A DNA stretch of 7,103 bases from Candidatus Aerophobota bacterium. Its GTDB lineage: Bacteria > Aerophobota > Aerophobia > Aerophobales > JAGHCO01. The notes under the pieces are model-generated. The model worked only from the letters and a program-made list of their open reading frames with translations, was not told where the DNA came from and did no database searches. This document shows, piece by piece, positions 1-4,839 of the stretch; position 1 is the stretch's first letter; each line of letters begins with the position of its first letter. Where the stretch lies: positions 1-7,103 of the forward strand of contig JAGHCO010000259.1 in assembly GCA_021160405.1 (NCBI GenBank), in the 5' to 3' direction. Both the position numbers and the translations under genes were made by a program.

Positions 1-1
1 A

Positions 2-127
2 ATTTTAAAACCTCTATCGGAAAGAAAAGAATTCATTGCTAAAAAAATAACCACTGAAGACACAGAGGACGTTAAAAATTTTAAGACAGGGTTTACTTGG
101 TGTCTTCGTGTCTTGGTGGCTGAATAG
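2..127 (+). pseudogene. Possible 3' tail of a broken or read-through gene entering from the left edge
   Basis: An open frame enters at base 2 and stops at TAG 125-127. Its first part reads ILKPLSERKEFIAKKI, then it runs straight into the repeat at 51-119 and becomes TTEDTED and a low-information tail. The pre-repeat part resembles, from memory, the N-terminal region of GxxExxY-family proteins (typically followed by a VDAAY..H..LGPG motif), but that diagnostic segment is absent. The repeat may therefore have replaced or interrupted the gene. It is equally possible that this is chance open sequence, since the start lies outside the window. The family suggestion is inference from a very short match. 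Confidence 0.22.
51..119. repeat. Imperfect inverted repeat of the GAAGACAC type
   Basis: The left arm (51-70) contains CCAC at 51-54 and AAGACAC at 57-63. The right arm contains the reverse complements GTGTCTT at 108-114 and GTGG at 116-119, with a small bulge between blocks. The middle is AT-rich and carries an AAAATTTT palindrome. Sequences of the form CCAC-AAGACACGAAGACACC recur, from memory, as dispersed intergenic repeats in many environmental bacteria, so this looks like one degenerate copy. Its mobility and function are unknown, and only one copy is visible here. Confidence 0.45.
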
Positions 128-158
128 TACAATAACACTAAACATCTAACAGGTTTAC

Positions 159-186
159 TTGCCATAAATTATAACTGTGCTATAAA
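159..186 (+). promoter_or_regulatory. Possible sigma70-type promoter for acylphosphatase
   Basis: A -35-like TTGCCA at 159-164 is followed by a 16-nt spacer and a -10-like TATAAA at 181-186. A start about 7 nt after the -10 would fall almost on the ATG at 197, giving a leaderless or near-leaderless transcript. This fits the lack of any Shine-Dalgarno motif before that ATG. The region is very AT-rich, so a chance match is plausible. Confidence 0.3.
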
Positions 187-196
187 TAATAAAAAA

Positions 197-475
197 ATGA
201 GAAAAGTAAGAGCTTATATATTGGTAGAAGGTAGGGTGCAGGGAGTTTTTTTTCGGGCTACAGCTCGGGATGTGGCTAATGAACTTGGAATTGGAGGATG
301 GGTTAGAAACCGCTGGGATGGAAAGGTAGAAATTACAGTTGAAGGGGAAGAAAAAGTAGTTAAAAAAATGGTAGATTGGTGCTACCAGGGTCCTCCTGGA
401 GCTGTAGTTACCCAAGTGAAAGTAGAATGGCAACCCTATCAGGGAGAATTTAACAGGTTCTCTATCCGCTACTAA
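197..475 (+). CDS. acyP: Acylphosphatase
   Basis: This is a complete 92-residue protein, the usual length for the family. Acylphosphatases are small cytosolic alpha/beta enzymes that hydrolyse the carboxyl-phosphate bond of acyl phosphates. The N-terminal signature GRVQGVFFR (residues 12-20) forms the phosphate-binding loop and ends in the expected catalytic Arg20. GWVRN (34-38) supplies the expected catalytic Asn38. Later family positions are also present: a DGKVEI strand, the WC..GPPGA segment near residues 61-69, and an aromatic C-terminus ending in IRY. The ATG at 197 gives the normal N-terminus, but it has no Shine-Dalgarno sequence, only an A-run. The gene appears monocistronic, with a terminator just after the stop. 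The physiological substrate cannot be inferred from context. Confidence 0.95.
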   Translation: MRKVRAYILVEGRVQGVFFRATARDVANELGIGGWVRNRWDGKVEITVEGEEKVVKKMVDWCYQGPPGAVVTQVKVEWQPYQGEFNRFSIRY

Positions 476-481
476 AGTCAG

Positions 482-500
482 AAAAGCCTCAGGGCTTTTT
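482..500 (+). terminator. Intrinsic terminator after acyP
   Basis: AAAAGCC (482-488) pairs perfectly with GGCTTTT (493-499) around a TCAG tetraloop, giving a 7-bp stem. The T-run at 496-500 overlaps the right arm, and the hairpin begins 7 bases after the acyP stop codon. The complementary strand also shows a stem followed by T-rich sequence, so weak bidirectional action is possible. Confidence 0.72.
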
Positions 501-528
501 CTCTCATCGCTTGGGATGCTCCTTGAAT

Positions 529-542
529 TTATCTTAAGATAA
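529..542. promoter_or_regulatory. Perfect 14-bp palindrome upstream of the DUF2442 gene
   Basis: TTATCTTAAGATAA is an exact palindrome about 60 bases before the DUF2442 start, with a -35-like TTGAAT just upstream at 523-528. Such a site could bind a dimeric regulator that controls the small gene. No convincing -10 box could be paired with it, and AT-rich DNA produces palindromes by chance, so the operator role is only a suggestion. Confidence 0.2.
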
Positions 543-591
543 GCTTAGTACTCGCTATTTAAATTATCGAATCAGGTTTAATCATAAGAAT

Positions 592-596
592 GGAGG
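592..596 (+). promoter_or_regulatory. Shine-Dalgarno GGAGG that fixes the DUF2442 start
   Basis: GGAGG lies 7 bases before the ATG at 604 but only 1 base before the in-frame TTG at 598. The spacing fits initiation at ATG 604 and rules against TTG 598. Confidence 0.8.
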
Positions 597-603
597 ATTG
601 AAA

Positions 604-885
604 ATGCATCATATAAAAGAAGTTAAACCTCTTTCAGGTTTTAGGATCTGGATAAAATTTTCTGATGGAGTTAGTGGAACTGTGGATTTGTCTGACCTAG
701 CAGGAAAGGGCGTTTTTTCCAAATGGAATCATAAAGAATACTTTAATTCAGTTTATATTGATTCTAAGACTCATACTGTTGCCTGGCCTGGCGGGATTGA
801 TTTATGCCCAGATGCATTATACGTAGAAGTGACGGGAAAAGATATTACATCTTTCTTAACAGCAAGTGCTTCTAAAGTGTTATAG
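604..885 (+). CDS. DUF2442 domain protein
   Basis: A complete 93-residue protein when started at ATG 604, which has a GGAGG at good spacing; the in-frame TTG two codons upstream is too close to it. The sequence fits the DUF2442 family: an N-terminal beta region with KFSDG (18-22), a VDLSDL segment (27-32), a GVF block (36-38), a YIDSKTHTVAW strand, and the hallmark WPGGIDLCPDALY stretch (61-73). There is no signal peptide or membrane segment, so it should be cytosolic. DUF2442 genes often sit next to a small DUF4160 gene and have been discussed as possible toxin-antitoxin-like partners. No DUF4160-like frame is visible on either side, so this copy stands alone. The molecular function is unknown. 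Confidence 0.85.
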   Translation: MHHIKEVKPLSGFRIWIKFSDGVSGTVDLSDLAGKGVFSKWNHKEYFNSVYIDSKTHTVAWPGGIDLCPDALYVEVTGKDITSFLTASASKVL

Positions 886-929
886 TAGTTTAGTTTTCCT
901 AAAACGGCCCTCTTTTCCGTCATTGCGAG

Positions 930-961
930 CCCTGTGAAGTAGCTCGCTATACTTCACAGGG
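930..961. repeat. Left hairpin of the palindromic element
   Basis: CCCTGTGAAGTA (930-941) and TACTTCACAGGG (950-961) form a perfect 12-bp stem with an 8-nt loop. There is no T-run on either strand, so it is not a canonical intrinsic terminator. It is related in sequence to the hairpin at 1028-1057. Confidence 0.8.
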
Positions 962-1023
962 CGTGGCAATCTCAAGATAGACTCGGCAATCCCCAAAAAC
1001 GAGATTGCTTCGGGATTTCATCC

Positions 1024-1061
1024 CTCGCCCTGTTAGATAGTTTCGCATCTAACGAGGCGAG
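1024..1061. repeat. Right hairpin of the palindromic element
   Basis: The outer stem CTCGCC (1024-1029) / GGCGAG (1056-1061) and inner stem GTTAGAT (1032-1038) / ATCTAAC (1047-1053) are separated by one mismatch and one G-T pair, with an 8-nt loop. Its left arm matches the other hairpin's left arm at 10 of 13 positions (1028-1040 versus 930-942). Confidence 0.75.
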
Positions 1062-1128
1062 CAATGACACGTGGTTTACTGAGGATTTACTAATCAGGAG
1101 GCAAAATCTTCTAATTATCTTATAACTC

Positions 1129-1902
1129 CTATAGTTTTAAAAAGAGTAGTTCTTTAAGGGTAGAGATTATATAGTGAGGTTTTAAGGGAAAAGCTGCATT
1201 TTCTGCTTCTTTTAAAGTGCTAATTCCAGACAGAACAAGCACTGTGATTACGCCTGCTTTTCTCCCAGCTGCGATATCGGTTTCCAGTCTATCTCCTACC
1301 AGGATAACTTGTTCAGGGGAATAGCCCTTTGCCTGCATCACTTTTTCCAATCCAAAAGTTTGGGGTTTACCTAAGACAAGGGGAGTCTTCCCTGTGGAGA
1401 CTTCCAGGGCTTTAACTATTGCTCCAGCACCAGGAGAAGTCCCTTTTTCTAAAGGGAAAGTTACATCAGCATTAGTAGCTAAGAATTTAGCTCCTCTTAC
1501 TATAGCCTGATAGGCAATGGTGAGTTTTTGAAAATTAAACCCTCTATCCATTCCCACTACTACATAATCAACTCCATTGATATTGGAAGATATCTTTACT
1601 CCCACCTTTCCCAATTCTTCAAAGATACCCTCCTCTCCCACTACAAACACTTCCTTGCATTTATTCTGGCTAAGGTAAAGAGCAGCTAAATAAGAGGAGG
1701 GGAAAAACTGGTTTTCTTTAACTTTTATTCCCATATGGGTAAGTTTTTTAAAGTATCCTTTTCTGGATAAAGTAGAGTTGTTACTTAAAAAACATATCTC
1801 CTCTCCTCTTTGCTCTAAGGTAAGGAGAGTCTCCTTAACTCCAGGTAACAAATTTTTTCCTCTATATATCACTCCATCTAAATCAAATACATAAAGACTC
1901 AT
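1129..1902 (-). CDS. HAD superfamily subfamily IIA phosphatase (NagD/AraL/phosphoglycolate phosphatase-like)
   Basis: A complete 257-residue protein, typical for HAD-IIA enzymes. All four catalytic motifs are visible: DLDG (7-10) with nucleophile Asp7 and acid/base Asp9, SNNST with Ser40, GKPQ with Lys179, and GDRLETD with Asp204 and Asp209 for Mg2+. The C2-type cap lies between motifs II and III and includes VGMDRGFNFQKL (116-127) and LATNAD (141-146). The enzyme should hydrolyse a small phosphorylated metabolite (sugar phosphate, phosphoglycolate or nucleotide class), but the substrate cannot be read from sequence. Its ATG overlaps the stop of the preceding PP-loop gene as ATGA, so translation is probably coupled. 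It is the last gene of the operon, and no clear T-tailed terminator follows it. Confidence 0.92.
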   Translation of the reverse strand: MSLYVFDLDGVIYRGKNLLPGVKETLLTLEQRGEEICFLSNNSTLSRKGYFKKLTHMGIKVKENQFFPSSYLAALYLSQNKCKEVFVVGEEGIFEELGKVGVKISSNINGVDYVVVGMDRGFNFQKLTIAYQAIVRGAKFLATNADVTFPLEKGTSPGAGAIVKALEVSTGKTPLVLGKPQTFGLEKVMQAKGYSPEQVILVGDRLETDIAAGRKAGVITVLVLSGISTLKEAENAAFPLKPHYIISTLKELLFLKL

Positions 1903-2882
1903 AATTTTCTCTCAATTCTTAACTTTTCCACTAATTTCTCTTCCATAGGATTTACTCTAACCCATCTTTTCTCTTTTTGAGGAACCTGGTAGTATTGAAC
2001 TTTAACCATTCCCCCAGGAGCATCACTGTATCTTGCCGTTAAAGAAGCAGCTCTTAAGATGAATTCCTCTTTAGTCGACCCTTTTAATAGAGCAACTGGT
2101 CCAGGAAAGCCCATTACTTGTAAAAATACATCTCCCTGAGAGGCAAGAGTAATTAGCTGCTGATTTTCCTCTTTATTTCTTCCTATAATTACTCTTGAGG
2201 TGTGATTTAAACAGAAATGCCTTCCCACTTTTAACAGCTCAACCTCCCGAAGAGTTAATTTATGATAAGATAAGATGTATTTAACCCGACGGGAAAAATT
2301 AGGATCGGTAAGCAAACATCCCCCAGCAGGGGTAGGGAAATCTTTAAAGCCAAATTTTTTGGCAAGTTTTAACTGAATCTGCCTACTTTTACCTTTTATT
2401 CCTAAGAGTTTTTCTCTGTCTACCCAACCTCTTTGCTCAGGTAAAGTAGGGGGAAGATTCTTAGCAGTTAAAGGGCGAAGTAAATAATCACCCCACCCTG
2501 ACTCTCTTGCCACTACATCTAAAGCCCATCTACTTTGAGACTTAGGTCTTTCCCCCAGGACTTCTCCTGTAACCAAGAAGGAAGCTTTCTCAGGTTGCAT
2601 TAAGGAGCCAGCTTTTTTTACCATAAGGATATGACAATCAATGCAGGGATTAGCCCCTTTCCCGAAGCCGTGAGGAGGAGAAAGAATCAAGGAGATGAGT
2701 TCTTTCCCTATATCTACTACTTTACAGGGGATACTTAGCTGTTTAGATGCTTCTCTACTTCTCTCAGCACTAAAAAAAGGAGAGGAAAAGGATATTCCTT
2801 TTACTTCAATTCCTTGTTTTTGAATAAGTCGGGTAGCAAGCAGACTATCTAATCCTCCGGAAAGCAGAACTAAGGCTCTCAC
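1899..2882 (-). CDS. PP-loop ATPase (tRNA thiolase-like) fused to a C-terminal NFACT-R-like domain
   Basis: A complete 327-residue protein. The N-terminal PP-loop SGGLDS (8-13) marks an adenylating ATPase of the ThiI/MnmA type. NPCIDCH places Cys80 and Cys83 where MnmA has its NPCxxC catalytic segment, and PAGGCLLTD contributes Cys189, a second candidate sulfur-relay cysteine. The C-terminal part carries an NFACT-R (DUF814)-like block: VIIGRNKEEN (231-240), GFPGPVALLKG (258-268), then AASLTARYSDA (278-288) and a VKVQYYQV strand. NFACT-R is an RNA-binding module known from the Rqc2/FbpA family. I infer a tRNA-modifying, probably thiolating, enzyme, but the target base is unknown. It is shorter and arranged differently from true MnmA or ThiI, and no THUMP domain is seen. 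The start is GTG, overlapping the ricT stop as GTGA with only a weak Shine-Dalgarno, which suggests translational coupling. Confidence 0.82.
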   Translation of the reverse strand: MRALVLLSGGLDSLLATRLIQKQGIEVKGISFSSPFFSAERSREASKQLSIPCKVVDIGKELISLILSPPHGFGKGANPCIDCHILMVKKAGSLMQPEKASFLVTGEVLGERPKSQSRWALDVVARESGWGDYLLRPLTAKNLPPTLPEQRGWVDREKLLGIKGKSRQIQLKLAKKFGFKDFPTPAGGCLLTDPNFSRRVKYILSYHKLTLREVELLKVGRHFCLNHTSRVIIGRNKEENQQLITLASQGDVFLQVMGFPGPVALLKGSTKEEFILRAASLTARYSDAPGGMVKVQYYQVPQKEKRWVRVNPMEEKLVEKLRIERKL

Positions 2883-3676
2883 TTCTTAATTACCTCTTCT
2901 CTGATGACCGTTCTTCTCATTCCTTCCTCAGTCTCTATTACCACTGTTCTTTTTAAAAGATTAAAGCCAATTACTTTTACCTTCTCTCCCTGCCAGCTTA
3001 CCACATCGCCTACAGAAGGGAAATCTTTTGCCAGACGAACATAAATGGGACATTCAAAGTTTAAACAACACCTGAGTCTGCCACATATGCCTGATATTTT
3101 AGAGGAAACTAAGGGAAGATTTTGAACCCTGGCTGATTCTAAAGCAACTGAGTCGAGTTTTTCTCCATTATTTTTCTTAAGAAAGCAGGAGCAACATACC
3201 TCTCGTCCACATATCCCCACACCTCCTAAGACTTGAGGTTCATCTCTTACTCCAATTTGTTGCATTTGAATTCTTACTTTGAAAATAGAGGCTAAGTCCT
3301 TGACCAATTTTCTGAAATCCACTCTTTCTTTGGCAGTATAATAAAAAATAAGCTTCTTTTCCCCCAAAGGATATTTAGTGGCAGTTAACTTCATAGATAA
3401 ATTGTGATGGGAGATTCTCTCCTGAGCAACTTTTAAAGCTTGTTTGGCAATCTTTTCTCTTGCCTGAAATTCCTCTATATCCCGATCTGTAGCTTTTCGA
3501 ATGTAAATTTCTTTTTTCACAGGGAAATCCCTGCTTACTATAAATTTTATCCTGCCCATCTCTAAACCTTCCTTAGATTCAAATACACACCACTGTCCTC
3601 TCTCAAGATCTACTTGCCGGGTAAAAAGGTAAATTAGTTTCCCTTCAGGGTACATCTTTACTCCAACAAAATTCAT
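2879..3676 (-). CDS. ricT: PSP1-domain protein, RicT/YaaT homologue
   Basis: A complete 265-residue protein, close to the family's usual length. The PSP1 core and cysteine signature are clear: GGVGICGREVCCSCFL (151-166) with Cys156, 161, 162 and 164, and KISGICGRLRCC (193-204) with Cys198, 203 and 204, plus Cys209. In Bacillus subtilis, RicT joins RicA and RicF in a complex that binds Fe-S clusters and modulates RNase Y-dependent mRNA processing; the same proteins have been linked to tRNA methylthiolation. The cysteines here fit cluster ligation. Neither RicA nor RicF is visible in this window. The ATG has a strong GGAGG at 6-nt spacing and lies inside the 3' end of lpxB, with a 32-base overlap. 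Its downstream neighbour is a putative tRNA-thiolating enzyme. Function beyond the family assignment is inferred. Confidence 0.92.
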   Translation of the reverse strand: MNFVGVKMYPEGKLIYLFTRQVDLERGQWCVFESKEGLEMGRIKFIVSRDFPVKKEIYIRKATDRDIEEFQAREKIAKQALKVAQERISHHNLSMKLTATKYPLGEKKLIFYYTAKERVDFRKLVKDLASIFKVRIQMQQIGVRDEPQVLGGVGICGREVCCSCFLKKNNGEKLDSVALESARVQNLPLVSSKISGICGRLRCCLNFECPIYVRLAKDFPSVGDVVSWQGEKVKVIGFNLLKRTVVIETEEGMRRTVIREEVIKK

Positions 3677-4823
3677 TTTGTTCCTCCTTCATCAAACCAA
3701 GCACTATCTTTGCTACTTTATAGGAGGTATCGCAGCAGGACAATTTATTGGTAACATTGGACAGCTTTCTCTTTATCCTGATAATTTTATCTTTATCCTT
3801 TAAAATATTCTCCACTTGAGAAGCTATTTTCTCTGGTTTAGCTTCTCTTTGAATGAATTCGGGAACCACTTCTTCCCCACTTATAAGGTTAACCAGGCCA
3901 ATCCAGGGAACCTTTACTAAAATTCGAGCCACTATGTAGCTTAGCAGGCTCAGCTTATAAATAATTACCATAGGAGTTTGAAAATAAGCTGCTTCCAGGG
4001 TAGCTGTGCCAGAGCTCACCAGTAAGAAATCGGATGATTGGATTATTAAATGGGAGTTTCCAGAATAAATTTTAACGGGAACTTCCCATTTCTTTATTTC
4101 CTTTTCCACTAAATTTTTTTCAATGCCATCGGCTAAAGGTAGAACAAATTTAACTTTTCTCTTTTTGTTAATGAGCTGAGCTGTAGCTAACATAACAGGA
4201 AGAATTCTCTTTACCTCTTCTTGTCTACTTCCCGGCAGGATACCAATAGTTACCTCTTTCTTTTTCCGAGTTAAGCTCATCTTTTTAAAATTTTTTAGCA
4301 CCTCAAAAAGAGGATGTCCTACATACTCTACCTCATAACCTTTTTCTTTATACCATTCCTTTTCAAAAGGAAGGATAACAGCTATTTTGTCTGCCAAATT
4401 TCCTATTTTTTTAACCCTCCTTTTACCCCAGGCCCAAACTTGAGGTGGAACATAGTAAAGGAGGGGTATACCTTTCTCCTTAATCACTTTTGCCAAGCGA
4501 AGATTAAATCCGGGATAATCAATGAGAACAACTGCTTGGAGAGAAGAGTTATAAATAAAATTTTTTAATTTCTTAAAAACTTCTTTTATTTTTCCCCACT
4601 TGCTTAAAACTTCTGTGATTCCTACTACTGAAAGAGAAAGAGAATTAAAAAGGAGGTTAACCCCGGCTTTTTCCATTCTTTTTCCTCCAACCCCAAAGAT
4701 TTTAATTCCCGGGACCATCTTTTGGCAGGCATTAGCTAAAAGTGCTCCATAAATATCTCCAGAAACTTCCCCAGCTACTATTAATAAGTTCATCTCGTTT
4801 GTTTCATTAACACTTTTACTCAT
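3645..4823 (-). CDS. lpxB: Lipid-A-disaccharide synthase
   Basis: A complete 392-residue GT19 glycosyltransferase (E. coli LpxB is about 382). It condenses UDP-2,3-diacylglucosamine with lipid X to form the lipid A disaccharide at the cytoplasmic face of the inner membrane. Family landmarks appear in order: VAGEVSGDIYGALL (16-29), GVGGKRMEKAG, the PPQVWAWGKRRVKKI block, FEKEWY..KGYEVEYVGHPL, LPGSRQEEVKRILP, and SSGTATLEAA near the nucleotide-binding site. The start is uncertain. ATG 4823 lies 16 bases after the glyS stop with a weak AGAAG, while ATG 4793 (residue 11) would begin directly at the conserved MNLLIVAGE. Neither has a strong Shine-Dalgarno. The rest of the Raetz pathway is not in this window; its presence implies an outer membrane with lipid A. 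Confidence 0.96.
   Translation of the reverse strand: MSKSVNETNEMNLLIVAGEVSGDIYGALLANACQKMVPGIKIFGVGGKRMEKAGVNLLFNSLSLSVVGITEVLSKWGKIKEVFKKLKNFIYNSSLQAVVLIDYPGFNLRLAKVIKEKGIPLLYYVPPQVWAWGKRRVKKIGNLADKIAVILPFEKEWYKEKGYEVEYVGHPLFEVLKNFKKMSLTRKKKEVTIGILPGSRQEEVKRILPVMLATAQLINKKRKVKFVLPLADGIEKNLVEKEIKKWEVPVKIYSGNSHLIIQSSDFLLVSSGTATLEAAYFQTPMVIIYKLSLLSYIVARILVKVPWIGLVNLISGEEVVPEFIQREAKPEKIASQVENILKDKDKIIRIKRKLSNVTNKLSCCDTSYKVAKIVLGLMKEEQNEFCWSKDVP
3683..3687 (-). promoter_or_regulatory. Strong Shine-Dalgarno for ricT inside the lpxB coding end
   Basis: On the minus strand this reads GGAGG, 6 bases before the ricT ATG (3674-3676). It lies within the last codons of lpxB, so ricT can initiate independently although the genes overlap by 32 bases. 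Confidence 0.8.
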
Positions 4824-4839
4824 TACATATTACTTCTTC

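Larger units (their letters stand above)
919..1068. mobile_element. MITE-like palindromic element with two internal hairpins
   Basis: The ends GTCATTGC (919-926) and GCAATGAC (1061-1068) are perfect 8-bp terminal inverted repeats. Inside, GCAATCTC (966-973) pairs with GAGATTGC (1001-1008). Each half carries its own hairpin: 930-941 with 950-961 (12 bp perfect), and 1024-1038 with 1047-1061 (CTCGCC/GGCGAG plus GTTAGAT/ATCTAAC, separated by a mismatch and a wobble pair). The whole fold is a four-way or cruciform-like palindrome with no coding capacity. Elements with these termini are, from memory, dispersed in many bacterial genomes, probably mobilised in trans. No clear target-site duplication was found. 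It lies exactly between convergent genes, where its hairpins could also impede transcription from both sides. Confidence 0.75.

Noticed and set aside
155..433. Minus-strand open frame of 92 codons opposite acyP
   Set aside because: It overlaps the clear acylphosphatase gene almost entirely, has a low-complexity Phe/Ser/Tyr-rich product and shows no recognisable family.
893..905. GTTTT-CCT-AAAAC hairpin after the DUF2442 stop as a terminator
   Set aside because: The stem has only 5 bp, nearly all A-T, with a 3-nt loop and no T-run after it.
919..1068. CRISPR-like or tRNA-like array
   Set aside because: There are only two related hairpins with no regular spacers, and no cloverleaf or tRNA consensus arms. 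The terminal inverted repeats fit a MITE-like element better.
4314..4568. Plus-strand open frame of 84 codons opposite lpxB
   Set aside because: It lies entirely within lpxB on the other strand, and its Phe/Asn/Ile-rich product reflects the AT-rich antisense of conserved codons.
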